DNA from: Jatrophihabitans_A lederbergiae
Lineage (GTDB): Bacteria; Actinomycetota; Actinomycetes; Mycobacteriales; Jatrophihabitantaceae
NCBI RefSeq assembly: GCF_031845305.1
Contig: NZ_JAVREH010000020.1
Location: forward strand, 1 to 64,000
DNA: 64,000 bases
Direction: 5' to 3'
Below the pieces are notes generated by a model. The model was not told the DNA's origin. It did not search any database and was given only the letters and a program-made list of their open reading frames with translations. Shown one piece after another: positions 33,816 to 42,083 of the stretch. The first letter of the stretch is position 1, and every line of letters starts with the position of its first letter. The position numbers were made by a program, and so were the translations under genes.

Positions 33816-35171
33816 TCACGGGCTGAAGCCGGTGCTCGCCCTCGGCCAGCAACCGCCAGAGCTGTTCCCACGCCGCATTCCCTCACGCAGTCGGGCAATT
33901 CGCATGAACTCGTTCGGAGCGTGCAGCTTCTCATCCGCCGTGGAGAACGAGAAGAACAGCGTCTTGGCACCGAGCACCTCTTCGAACAGTGCCGTCGCCG
34001 GCAGCGTTCCGGCAATCACTGCAAGCAGAACGTCCTGGCCCGGGTACACCTGCTGCAAGGCGGCGATGGCAGCCCGGATGGCCGGGTGATTTCCGGGGAT
34101 CGTGTACGCCGGCACGCCGCCCTCGTCCGGCCGGACCGCGACGCGCACACCCGGAATCCGCTGGGCCAGCACGTGCTCGGTGATGGCCTGCAGCACCCGC
34201 TCCGGGCGCTGCCCCGGAACCAATCGGCACGAGATGTGCCCGGTCGCCAGGTGCGGAATGACGGTGTACTTGCCACCGGCGGTAATGCCGTTGAGCTCCA
34301 GCGTCGGCCGCTCCCAGAGCCGTTCCAGGGTGGTGTACCCGGCTTCGCCGAAGACCTCCGGAACGCCCAGCCCCTCGCGGTACCGTTCCTCGTCGAAGTC
34401 GACCGCGGCGATCTCGGCACGGCGAGCGTCGCTGAGTTCGGGAATGCCGTCGTAGTACCCCGCGGCGGCGACCCGTCCGTCGGGCGTGTGCAGGCGGCCC
34501 AGGATCTCGACCAGCGCGTGCAGCGGATTCGCCACCGTGCCACCGAAGCGACCCGAGTGCAGGTCGTCGTCCGCGCCGCTCACCTCGATGTCCAGGGTCA
34601 CCAAACCCTTGGAGGCGATGGACAGCGACGGCTCGCTGGGACGCCACATCGCCCCGTCGGCAGAGATGACCAGGTCGGCCGCCAGTTCGTCGGCATGCTC
34701 GCGGAGGTAGGCCGGCAGGTGCGGGCTACCGATCTCCTCCTCGCCCTCGAACAGGAACTTGACGTTCAGCGGAAGCTGGCCCTCTTGCTCCATAAAGGCT
34801 TGCGCCACCTTGAGGACGACATAGACCGGCCCCTTGTCATCACTGGAGCCCCGTCCGCGCATCACGTCGCCGTCCACGGTCAGCTCGAACGGCGGCGTCT
34901 TCCACTCGTCGAGGTCGCCGGTCGGCTGCACGTCGTAGTGCCCGTAGACCAGCACGGTCGGCGCACCGGGGCTCTTGAGCCAGTCCGCCCGGACCACGGG
35001 ATGGCCCGCCGTCGACTCGACCCGCCCGTCGGCGAAGGCAAGCTGGCCGGCCAGCCACCGCGCGGCGGAATGCATCGTCTGGGACGAGGCATCGCGGCTG
35101 ACGCTCGGTATGGCGACGTAGCGGGTGAGCTCGTCGACGTACTCGGAATGGGTGCGATCAAAAGAGAGCAT
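33816..35171 (-). CDS. M20-family dipeptidase with frameshifted C-terminus
   Basis: This 451-residue metallopeptidase has VLVYGHYDVQP, GRGSSDDKGPVYV (bridging Asp), LFEGEEEIGSP (catalytic Glu pair), VISADGA and the C-terminal DEKLHAPNEFMRIARLREGM with the last metal His. After REGMR the reading turns to an unrelated 18-residue tail. Restoring one base near 33866 gives RAWEQLWRLLAEGEHR, a normal family ending, and a stop that forms GTGA with the next gene. All metal ligands precede the lesion, so activity may survive. Confidence 0.87.
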   Translation of the reverse strand: MLSFDRTHSEYVDELTRYVAIPSVSRDASSQTMHSAARWLAGQLAFADGRVESTAGHPVVRADWLKSPGAPTVLVYGHYDVQPTGDLDEWKTPPFELTVDGDVMRGRGSSDDKGPVYVVLKVAQAFMEQEGQLPLNVKFLFEGEEEIGSPHLPAYLREHADELAADLVISADGAMWRPSEPSLSIASKGLVTLDIEVSGADDDLHSGRFGGTVANPLHALVEILGRLHTPDGRVAAAGYYDGIPELSDARRAEIAAVDFDEERYREGLGVPEVFGEAGYTTLERLWERPTLELNGITAGGKYTVIPHLATGHISCRLVPGQRPERVLQAITEHVLAQRIPGVRVAVRPDEGGVPAYTIPGNHPAIRAAIAALQQVYPGQDVLLAVIAGTLPATALFEEVLGAKTLFFSFSTADEKLHAPNEFMRIARLREGMRRGNSSGGCWPRASTGFSP

Positions 35172-35865
35172 GGCCGCCGTCAACCGAGAGGGTCTGCCCG
35201 GTGATCCAGCCGGAATCCTCCGAGGTGAAGAACAGAACGCCGTGTGCGATGTCCTGCGGCTTGCCGAGTCGGCGGACCGCGATGCCGTTGACCAGGGAGG
35301 CCTGGCCGTCCTCGCCATAGCCCTCCCACTGCTCGACGGTGGTCGGGTTGGAGAGCACGAAGCCCGGCGCGATGCAGTTGACGGTGACGCCGAACTGACC
35401 GAGTTCATGGGCCATCTGGCGAGTGAAGCCGATCTGGCCGGCCTTCGCGCTCGCGTAGGCCTGGATTCCGGTGAGGCTCACACTGCGGCCCGCGCCGGAG
35501 GAGATGTTCACGATCCGGCCCCAGCCGCGGTGCTTCATGCCGGACGCTACCGCGCGGGTGCAGTTGAACGTACCGGTCAGGTTCGCCGCGACCACGGCGT
35601 TCCAGTCCTCGTCACTCACCTCTTCGATGGGCTGGTGCACCTGCCCGATCACACCACCGGCGTTGTTCACCAGGATGTCGACGTCCCCCAGGCCGGCGAA
35701 AAAGGCGTTCACCGCACCCGAATCGGTGATGTCGACGGTGTCCTTGTCGACGCGGTGCACCTTGGCGCCGGCGGCCTCCAGCCGGCTCGCTATCGCGGAG
35801 CCGATACCGTGCGCCGTGCCGGTGACCACGGCCACCCTGCCACGGCCCTGCTCTTGCTCAGTCAT
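35158..35865 (-). CDS. Short-chain dehydrogenase/reductase
   Basis: This 235-residue classical SDR has TGTAHGIGSAIA, DILVNNAGG, Ser in VNISSGAGRSVSLTG, catalytic YASAK, and ITGQTLSVDGGHALF at the end. The ATG at 35865 (MTEQEQGRGRVAVVTG) is chosen over 35913. It is a close paralogue of the SDR at 62421-63119, sharing SLTGIQAYxSAKA and NCIAPGFVLSNPTT. First gene of the long minus-strand catabolic unit and divergent from the Lrp regulator, with the M20 start inside its 3' end. Confidence 0.88.
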   Translation of the reverse strand: MTEQEQGRGRVAVVTGTAHGIGSAIASRLEAAGAKVHRVDKDTVDITDSGAVNAFFAGLGDVDILVNNAGGVIGQVHQPIEEVSDEDWNAVVAANLTGTFNCTRAVASGMKHRGWGRIVNISSGAGRSVSLTGIQAYASAKAGQIGFTRQMAHELGQFGVTVNCIAPGFVLSNPTTVEQWEGYGEDGQASLVNGIAVRRLGKPQDIAHGVLFFTSEDSGWITGQTLSVDGGHALF

Positions 35866-35882
35866 GTCACGCCCTTGTGTCC

Positions 35883-35938
35883 TGTGCACACCACGGCCAG
35901 TTGGCTCCCGCAATTGTGCAGTTGCTGATTTGTGCAGT
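35883..35938 (+). promoter_or_regulatory. Phased TGTGCA repeats between SDR operon and Lrp gene
   Basis: TGTGCA occurs at 35883, 35915 and 35931, spaced 32 and 16 bp; the last two share the longer form TTGTGCAGT (35914-35922, 35930-35938). Regular repeats between divergent genes fit an Lrp/AsnC-type operator, where octameric proteins wrap DNA over several sites. The likely binder is the product of the adjoining gene at 35991. Confidence 0.55.
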
Positions 35939-35978
35939 ACCGGTCGAGGAACGTCGCTGCCGACCCGGTGCCTGCCGG

Positions 35979-35990
35979 TATTCTCACACC
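35979..35990 (+). promoter_or_regulatory. Putative leaderless promoter -10 of the Lrp-family gene
   Basis: TATTCT (35979-35984, TANNNT) ends six bases before the ATG at 35991, with no ribosome-binding site between. The geometry is the same as at the marR gene, which supports leaderless translation of both regulators. Confidence 0.5.
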
Positions 35991-36557
35991 ATGCCTCCAG
36001 GTCGACGGAAAGTTCAGCTCGGTGCTGCCGCCACTCCGCTCAGCAGCCTGGTCACGACGGCGCCGAAGCGGTCCGAAGCGGTGGTGCTCGATGATGTCGA
36101 TCGTCAGATCCTGGTCTTGCTGAGCACCGACTCCCGTCGCTCGCAGCGTGCGATGGCCCGGGAGCTCGGCATGTCGGCCCCCGCTGTCGGCGAGCGCATC
36201 GGCCGGCTGGAGCGCCTGGGCGTGATCCTGGGCTATGGCATCCGGGTCGGCTGGGACGCGGCAGGCTTTCCGATGACCGTGTACCTGACGATCACCGCCG
36301 TGCAGGGTTACCAGCAGAGTCTGCTGGTGCAGAGCATCTCCAGGATTCCCGAGCTCGAGGACCTGCACATCGTCACGGGCTCCATCGACATGCTGGCAAG
36401 GTTTCGGGTACGTGATCACGCGCACCTGCGGCAGTTGTTGATGGAACAGGTCTGGCAGATCGAGGGCGTCCAGCGCACCGAGACCTCGCTGAGCATCATC
36501 GAGATGGAGCCGAAGAACGTCGTCGCCGAACTGCTCGCGGACGAGCCGGACGCCTGA
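35991..36557 (+). CDS. Lrp/AsnC-family transcriptional regulator
   Basis: This 188-residue regulator has the N-terminal HTH LDDVDRQILVLLSTDSRRSQ, then MARELGMSAPAVGERIGRLERLGVILGYGIRV, and a C-terminal RAM ligand domain with LEDLHIVTGSIDMLARFRVRD (G.xD effector motif). It is divergent from the SDR-M20-M19 catabolic unit and convergent with the methylaspartate lyase gene. It probably senses an amino acid released by the peptidases, perhaps aspartate-like, and controls the divergent operon. Confidence 0.9.
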   Translation: MPPGRRKVQLGAAATPLSSLVTTAPKRSEAVVLDDVDRQILVLLSTDSRRSQRAMARELGMSAPAVGERIGRLERLGVILGYGIRVGWDAAGFPMTVYLTITAVQGYQQSLLVQSISRIPELEDLHIVTGSIDMLARFRVRDHAHLRQLLMEQVWQIEGVQRTETSLSIIEMEPKNVVAELLADEPDA

Positions 36558-36566
36558 CCGGCGCAC

Positions 36567-37829
36567 TCAGGCAAGCTGCGCATGGCGCTCCCGGCGGGTG
36601 CCGGCAATCGCGGTGACGCGTGCCATCTCGTTGCCGACAATCATGAGGCCTTCGTCCACGCCCATACCGGGTTTGGCCAGTACCTGACCGGCACCGCAGG
36701 CCATCGCCAAGTGCGCGCTGACCTGTGAGGAGCGATCGGTCTCGTTGCAGGTTCCGCCGCAATAGGCGAGCAACCCGTGTGCGCGGACCAGCAGCAGTGC
36801 CTCGATGGTGTTGTTGATGCCGCCGAGGTCCGGCGTCTTGACGTGTATGACGTCGGCTGCACGCCGCTGGACGAACAGCTCGATGTCCTCCAGGGTGTTG
36901 CACCACTCATCGACCGCTATCCGGACGTCCGCGCCCAACCGACGAAGCTCAGCCAGCAGGTGCACGTAGATCTCGATCTGTGCGTCCCTGCTGCCCGCGT
37001 CGATCGGGTGCTCGACCGTGAGCTGGTACGGAGCCGCCAGCCGGCCGAGACCCGCCAGGTATTCAGCCACGGCGGCTATGTCACCGTCGAAGGCGAGGCC
37101 GATGGTGCCGTAGGTGTCGAAGTGCAGCCGCGGCCGGTAGCCAGCCGTCGGCCGGAGTTCACTGATCCTGTCCACCAGCCAGCCCAGGTAGCCCTCCAGC
37201 AGCTCACCGCGCGGTCCCAACTTGGTCTCGACATTGTTGATCAGACCATGCGGCAGGACGTCGACCTGTTTGAGGATCATCTTGTCCGCGTTGGTGTACT
37301 GCTCGTCGCCGGTCTGGGCGAACATCGGCACCGGGGCCAGCTCGACACCTGTCGCGTACTCGTCGCGAACCACCTCGGCCATCGTCAGTCGCCTGCTCTG
37401 CGCCACCGCGTCGAGCAGGGCCTGGGTGACACCGTAACGGATCGCGGTGTGCAACGACCCCGTCGGCGTCCGGTGGCGATCTACCAGCTCTGCCAGCTCG
37501 CAGAAGGACGTCAGCTCCGCGCCGAGCAGCAGTGGTACCAGGTGCTCGGTGATGTCCCGCGCGGCTGCCGCGGCGCTGAACACCGGGTCACGGCCGCCGG
37601 CGCCGCTGTACTGAACCGCCGCGCAGTCCCCCTGCGCGACCGAGCCGTCGTCGAGGAACAGCAGCACAGACAGCGCCTCACCGGCCTGGCGGGTGGTGGT
37701 GAACCCCGGCGTGACCGGATCGCCGCGGTAGTTGAAGCCGTCATGCGCCGCGCCGGCCTTGATGGCGGCCTGGTCGTCGGCGAAGAAGCCGGCACGAACC
37801 GGCACGGTCCGCAGGTCGATGACTCTCAT
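36567..37829 (-). CDS. Methylaspartate ammonia-lyase
   Basis: This 420-residue enolase-superfamily enzyme (EC 4.3.1.2 type) converts L-threo-3-methylaspartate to mesaconate and ammonia. Recognisable sites are VDVLPHGLINNVETKLG (catalytic His), HFDTYGTIG (Mg Asp), VEHPID (Mg Glu), IAVDEWCNT (Mg Asp), HVKTPDLGGINN (catalytic Lys) and GGTCNETDRS. The length matches characterised enzymes (about 413). No glutamate mutase genes are in the window, so its methylaspartate may come from a peptide instead of glutamate. The start overlaps the M55 gene stop by ATGA. Confidence 0.92.
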   Translation of the reverse strand: MRVIDLRTVPVRAGFFADDQAAIKAGAAHDGFNYRGDPVTPGFTTTRQAGEALSVLLFLDDGSVAQGDCAAVQYSGAGGRDPVFSAAAAARDITEHLVPLLLGAELTSFCELAELVDRHRTPTGSLHTAIRYGVTQALLDAVAQSRRLTMAEVVRDEYATGVELAPVPMFAQTGDEQYTNADKMILKQVDVLPHGLINNVETKLGPRGELLEGYLGWLVDRISELRPTAGYRPRLHFDTYGTIGLAFDGDIAAVAEYLAGLGRLAAPYQLTVEHPIDAGSRDAQIEIYVHLLAELRRLGADVRIAVDEWCNTLEDIELFVQRRAADVIHVKTPDLGGINNTIEALLLVRAHGLLAYCGGTCNETDRSSQVSAHLAMACGAGQVLAKPGMGVDEGLMIVGNEMARVTAIAGTRRERHAQLA

Positions 37830-38650
37830 TCGACCAGACCGCGGCAGAGCAGCACGACCGTGATGAACCGCTGATAGATCTCCAGCGGGTCCTCACTCAC
37901 GATCGTCGCCGCGAGCGGGCCGGTGCGGTCGACACCGGCGACCCGGCTCGCCAGCTCGCAGTAGTCGCTGGTACGAAAGGAGATGGCCAACGTCACGGGA
38001 CGCTCGATCTCCGGAGCGCCCGCTGTGCTGAGCTCGTCCAGGGCGAGCCCGGCCTGCTCCCGGATCAGGTCCTGCGCCACCGACGGGTGCAGCGACTCCG
38101 CGGCGAACCGGGTGATCGACTTCTTCACCACGGCGGCTTTGATAGCGGGACAGAATCGCCGGGTCTCTTCCGCGGTGGTCTCGTCGCCGGTGACGAGGAC
38201 GATGGGCACCCCATAGGCGCTGGCCACCAGGGCGTTGATGCCGGCCTCGCCCGCGACGATGCCGTTGATGGTGACCTCGGCGAATGCCAGCGGAAAGTAG
38301 GTGTGCGAAAGCGTCGAACCCTCGCTGCCCATCGAGCCGTGATAGGACACCAGGAAGATGGCGTCGAAGCTGCGGTCCAGCCCCTGCATCATGTACATCG
38401 GCTTGTAGCGCCCGGACAGGTAACTCGCCCGTCCGGCCAGCGCGTCGGGCTTGAGGTTGGCCATCTTGGAGTGGGCGTCGTTGACCAGGAACTCGGTGGC
38501 ACCGGCCTGCATCGCGCCCTCGATGGCGGCGTTGATCTCAGCTGTGAGCAGGTCCGCGTAGTACGGGTACTGCAGGCCGGTGCTCATGCACTGGTCCCAG
38601 TCCACCACACCGGCGGTGCCCTCCATATCGGAGGAGATGAAGATCTTCAC
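37826..38650 (-). CDS. D-aminopeptidase (M55, DppA-like)
   Basis: This 274-residue M55 zinc peptidase begins MKIFISSDMEGTAGVV, where SxDxEG supplies metal ligands. NDAHSKM, LVSYHGSMGSEGS and GEAGINALVASAYG complete the family pattern. Characterised members release N-terminal D-amino acids such as D-Ala. It overlaps the upstream Ntn-hydrolase gene and the downstream methylaspartate lyase gene by ATGA, so the three are made together. This points to a peptide substrate with a D-residue and an aspartyl-type linkage. Confidence 0.9.
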   Translation of the reverse strand: MKIFISSDMEGTAGVVDWDQCMSTGLQYPYYADLLTAEINAAIEGAMQAGATEFLVNDAHSKMANLKPDALAGRASYLSGRYKPMYMMQGLDRSFDAIFLVSYHGSMGSEGSTLSHTYFPLAFAEVTINGIVAGEAGINALVASAYGVPIVLVTGDETTAEETRRFCPAIKAAVVKKSITRFAAESLHPSVAQDLIREQAGLALDELSTAGAPEIERPVTLAISFRTSDYCELASRVAGVDRTGPLAATIVSEDPLEIYQRFITVVLLCRGLVE

Positions 38651-39594
38651 AGAACCCTCCTCGGGTGCAGTTCAGGCTCGGTGGATGTCTCGGTCATGAC
38701 CGCATAGACGGAGCCGGTCTGACCCGCGGCGGCGCCATGCCGGCCGTCCGGGGTGAGCGCCAGGCAGCGCAGTTCCGCGCGGAACTCGTCCGGCAGCGTC
38801 GCGGCGTCGGTCAGCATCGCCAGGCAGGCCTCGGCCGGGTCCAACCCGCGAGCCAGGTCGGCCACGATGTTGCGTGCTCCGGTCGCCCGCATGCTCAGTT
38901 CGCCCCGGCCGGTGCAGGCCGCCCCGCCGTACCGCAGGTCGGCGTAGTTTCCCGCTCCTGGCAGGGCGGAATCTCCCACCCGGCCGGGGTACTTCCACGG
39001 ATAGCCGCTGGTCGAGACGCCGACGACAAGCTCGCCGGAGGAGTCCAGCGCCAGAATATTGATGGTGCCCCACGGCCCGTCGTGCGGGGCGAGTCGCCGC
39101 ACCAGTGCCAGGGCCGTCTCGCGATAGCGTTCATCCCCCGCACGGGCATTCGTGTTCTCGCCCTCGACCGATTCCGCTGAAGGCTCGAGCGCGCTTCGGA
39201 ACAGCTTTCGCGACTCCTCGGTCAACAACTCGGCCCGGCTGAAGCCGTTCTCTTCCGCGAACAACTCGGCACCCGCCCCGACCAGCAGGCTGTGCTGAGG
39301 CAATTTCTCCAGCACCGCCCGGGCAATCGAGATCGGGTTGGGAAAGCCCTTGACCGCGCCGACGGCCCCGAAGGCGCGCGAGGATCCGACCATCAGTGAG
39401 GCATCGAGTTCCACCAGGCCCTGTGCGTTGGGCAGGCCGCCGGTGCCGACGTAATGGTCGGCCAGGTTGTCCTCGCAGCGTCGCAGGCCTACCTCTACCG
39501 CGTCCAGCGCTGAGCCACCTGCCGCCAGAATCGCCATGGCGGCCGGCAAACCCACTTCACTGCGCTCACTGCCGATCACCACCGGCCGGCTCAT
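38647..39594 (-). CDS. Aspartylglucosaminidase / isoaspartyl-peptidase-like Ntn hydrolase (copy 1)
   Basis: This 315-residue T2-family Ntn hydrolase should self-cleave before the Thr of GPWGTINILALD (about residue 180), freeing the nucleophile. VSTSGYPWKYPGRVGDSALPGAGNY is the substrate-binding loop (Arg and Asp) of N4-(beta-GlcNAc)-L-asparaginase, and CTGRGELSMRAT follows. Members cleave beta-aspartyl amides. The start overlaps the stop of an 18-codon leader ORF by ATGA. A second copy is at 50642; the two share the STSG.xWKYPGRxGD loop. Confidence 0.88.
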   Translation of the reverse strand: MSRPVVIGSERSEVGLPAAMAILAAGGSALDAVEVGLRRCEDNLADHYVGTGGLPNAQGLVELDASLMVGSSRAFGAVGAVKGFPNPISIARAVLEKLPQHSLLVGAGAELFAEENGFSRAELLTEESRKLFRSALEPSAESVEGENTNARAGDERYRETALALVRRLAPHDGPWGTINILALDSSGELVVGVSTSGYPWKYPGRVGDSALPGAGNYADLRYGGAACTGRGELSMRATGARNIVADLARGLDPAEACLAMLTDAATLPDEFRAELRCLALTPDGRHGAAAGQTGSVYAVMTETSTEPELHPRRVL

Positions 39595-39647
39595 GCGGGA
39601 ACTCGCGCTGCGAAGGCGCCGGCTGATCCGGCGTTGCGGTGGGGCAT
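39591..39647 (-). CDS. 18-codon leader ORF before the Ntn hydrolase gene
   Basis: The ATG at 39647 follows a strong AAGGAGTAGG and encodes MPHRNAGSAGAFAARVPA; its TGA overlaps the hydrolase ATG (ATGA). The first five residues and the ribosome-binding site are the same as those of the ABC binding-protein gene at 46616 (28 bp with one mismatch, 39633-39660 versus 46602-46629). It seems to be a shortened copy of that gene's start, now serving as a translation entry point for the hydrolase. Confidence 0.5.
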   Translation of the reverse strand: MPHRNAGSAGAFAARVPA

Positions 39648-39841
39648 TCCTACTCCTTGGCTGGCGCGCGACGGCGGAGTACGCCAGGCGCGTGGTGACA
39701 GAGGACCAGGCATCGCCTGGGCGTCAACCTGACCAGTGCGATGACCGAGATTGAATCGACGGATGTTTCGAGGGAGTTGCAAACGCATGAACCTATCGTT
39801 CGGAAGGCTCCGCAGACCTCGGCAAGTCAGCGGGTTCGACC

Positions 39842-39877
39842 GGATCAGGTTAGAGCAAACGATTGTCTTTGGATAGT
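39842..39877 (-). promoter_or_regulatory. LacI-type operator within duplicated promoter (site 1)
   Basis: CAAACGATTG (39856-39865) is a near-palindrome with the central CG typical of LacI-family operators. The surrounding 36 bp match 46811-46846 at 32 positions. A further block, ACCTATC at 39791, matches 46761 at an equivalent distance. The whole promoter-leader of about 230 bp is thus collinear with that of the ABC binding-protein gene. It probably drives the Ntn hydrolase, D-aminopeptidase and methylaspartate lyase genes. Confidence 0.6.
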
Positions 39878-40194
39878 CACACCGCTCGGTTACCCGCCGA
39901 ACTGCTGTTTCAGTGGCTCGTCACCGTCTCGCAGGCGCATCGCGAGCGAGGAAATGCGGCTGGCGACCATAGCCAACCGGGGCGAAAGGTTCAGGGTGCA
40001 CCTCTCATTGTTACGGATGTTCGACACTCCTTGCGCCTATCACCCGTATCGCTTACGGTCTGCTCATATACCTGCAGGGTGCTTTTGAGGCGGCCGTCAG
40101 CGGAGACGAACGCCCTGCATTCTGCCCGGCGTGGGTTCGGGTCGTGCCACAGCGTGTCGGGTTTCACCCACGGTGAAAGCGAGCACAACAGCAG
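39878..40194 (+). other. Intergenic region upstream of SDR at 40195
   Basis: No gene is recognised in these 317 bp. An inverted repeat, CCGTA (40044-40048) with TACGG (40054-40058), is followed by a -10-like CATATA/TATACC near 40066, a plausible regulated promoter for the SDR. The ribosome-binding site before 40195 is poor (GTGAAAGCGAG). Confidence 0.4.
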
Positions 40195-40998
40195 ATGACA
40201 CGGATTGACGGCAAGACGGCGATTGTCACAGGCGCAGGCAACGGCATCGGACGGGCCATCGCGACGGCCTTCGCCGGCGCGGGCGCGAACGTGGTGGTCT
40301 CCGACGTGCTCCCGGACGACGGTGAGCGCACCGTCGGCGAAATCACCGACGCCGGTGGCACGGCCTTCTTCGTCCCTGCGGACGTCTCCGATGCCGAGCA
40401 GGCCGAGAACCTGATCGCTGCCGCCGTGCAGCGATTCGGAGGGCTCGATATTCTCGCCAACAACGCCGGCATCGGCGGAGGCAAATTGCGGCTGCACGAG
40501 ATCGAGCCGGCGGACTTCGATCGGGTTCTCAACGTGAACCTGCGCGGCACGTTCCTGTGCTCCAAGTACGCCATTCCGCACTTCCTCGCGCAGCAGGACG
40601 GCCGGATCGTCAACACCGCTTCCACCTACGGGCTGATCGGCGCTCCCAACGCGGCGGCCTACTGCGCCTCCAAGGGCGCCATCATCAACCTGACCCGGCA
40701 ACTGGCCGTCGACTACGGCCCGGACGGCATTCGGGTCAACGCCGTCTGCCCCGGTTACATCGACACCCAGCTGGGACGCCGCGGGCCACAGCTGACGCCC
40801 GAGGAGTTCGAGGCCGCGACCGCCATCCGCGAGAAGGCGGCCCGGATGCAGCCCCTTCGCCGCCAGGGCCAGCCGTCCGAGATCGGCGAGGTAGCGCTGT
40901 TCCTCGCCTCCGATGCCGCCTCGTTCATGACCGGATCGGTCGTTCCGGTCGACGGTGGCTGTGTCACGACGTTCAATTACGGCGAAGCGAGCAACTGA
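40195..40998 (+). CDS. Short-chain dehydrogenase/reductase
   Basis: This 267-residue SDR has TGAGNGIGRAIA, DILANNAGIGG, Ser in VNTASTYGLIGAPNA, catalytic YCASK and MTGSVVPVDGG. The Asp in VVSDVLPDD after beta-2 suggests NAD preference. It is a lone plus-strand gene between two minus-strand catabolic units. It probably oxidises a hydroxy intermediate. Confidence 0.88.
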   Translation: MTRIDGKTAIVTGAGNGIGRAIATAFAGAGANVVVSDVLPDDGERTVGEITDAGGTAFFVPADVSDAEQAENLIAAAVQRFGGLDILANNAGIGGGKLRLHEIEPADFDRVLNVNLRGTFLCSKYAIPHFLAQQDGRIVNTASTYGLIGAPNAAAYCASKGAIINLTRQLAVDYGPDGIRVNAVCPGYIDTQLGRRGPQLTPEEFEAATAIREKAARMQPLRRQGQPSEIGEVALFLASDAASFMTGSVVPVDGGCVTTFNYGEASN

Positions 40999-41048
40999 CC
41001 GCCAGGTACCGCTGACTGTGATGCGCGACCACGGTCAGCGGTACCGGT

Positions 41049-42083
41049 TCACGCGGTGACGCCGGCCCGCTCGGGCACGTGTACGCACGCCGCCGACCTG
41101 CCTGGCGCGAGCGGATCCGCGATCAACAGCGGCTCGACGGCGCACCGCCCGACGACGGCCGGACAGCGATCGAAGTACCGGCACGGAGTCGTCCCGTCGC
41201 GCCGCGCGGACTCGGCGACCTCTTCCCGGATGGGACTGCTCTCCACAGCGGCCTGGGCCAGCTCCTCCGGCACACCGTCCGCGCCGATCAGCCGGGGGAC
41301 GGAGCCGATCAGCAACCTCGTGTACGGATGGGTCGGATCCTCGAACAGGGTTTCGGTCGGCCCGGTCTCGACAATCCGGCCCCGGTACATCACCGCCGTG
41401 CGGTCGCTGACCTGACGCACCACCGCCATGTTGTGCGAGACGAAGATGACCGACAGGTTCAGCGTCTCCTTCAGGTCGGTCAGCAGGTTGATGATGTTGG
41501 CCTGTACGGACACGTCCAGTGCCGACACCGGCTCGTCGGCGATCAGCACCTCGGGCTCGACCGCGAGGGCTCGCGCGATGCCGATCCGCTGGCGTTGACC
41601 ACCGGAGAACTGCTGCGGCCGCTGTCCCAGCGCTCGCTCGGGCAGGCCCACGAGGTCCATGAGCTCGCGACTGCGCTTCCCGATCCTGTTGCGTGGAACC
41701 AGCTTGTGGAACTTCAGCAGCTCCGACAGCGTCTGCCCGACGGTCATCCGGGGATTGAGTGAGCTGTACGGGTCCTGGAACACCATCTGGATGGCGCGGC
41801 GCTGCGCCCGGGTCGGAGTCGGTTGCAGCACCTCACCCTCGTACCTGATCACTCCGGCTGTCGGCCGGTACAACCCCACGATGCAGCGGGCCAGGGTCGA
41901 CTTGCCGCAGCCCGACTCGCCGACCAGACCGAGCGTTTCCCCCTTGTGCAGGACCAGATCCACCCCGTCGACGGCGCGGTTGACGGTGGGTTTCTTGCCG
42001 AACAACCGGTCCGTGACAGCCACCGGCGTGGTGAAGTGCTGTGCCAGGCCGCTGACAGACAGCACCTCGTTGCGGGGCGTCAT
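41049..42083 (-). CDS. Dipeptide/oligopeptide ABC transporter ATPase (DppF/OppF-type), system 1
   Basis: This 344-residue ABC ATPase has Walker A GLVGESGCGKSTLARCI, Q-loop MVFQDPYSSLNPRMT, signature LSGGQ-type FSGGQRQRIGIARALAV and Walker B VLIADEPVSALD. The C-terminal oligopeptide-ABC region has CRYFDRCPAVVGRC, a Cys cluster typical of DppD/F. Last gene of the five-gene transporter operon; its start overlaps the DppD-type stop. Confidence 0.93.
   Translation of the reverse strand: MTPRNEVLSVSGLAQHFTTPVAVTDRLFGKKPTVNRAVDGVDLVLHKGETLGLVGESGCGKSTLARCIVGLYRPTAGVIRYEGEVLQPTPTRAQRRAIQMVFQDPYSSLNPRMTVGQTLSELLKFHKLVPRNRIGKRSRELMDLVGLPERALGQRPQQFSGGQRQRIGIARALAVEPEVLIADEPVSALDVSVQANIINLLTDLKETLNLSVIFVSHNMAVVRQVSDRTAVMYRGRIVETGPTETLFEDPTHPYTRLLIGSVPRLIGADGVPEELAQAAVESSPIREEVAESARRDGTTPCRYFDRCPAVVGRCAVEPLLIADPLAPGRSAACVHVPERAGVTA

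Noticed and set aside
39741..40088. A 115-codon plus-strand open frame in the gap before the SDR at 40195
   Set aside because: It runs across the operator block and duplicated promoter, has no recognisable domain and has ordinary noncoding composition.
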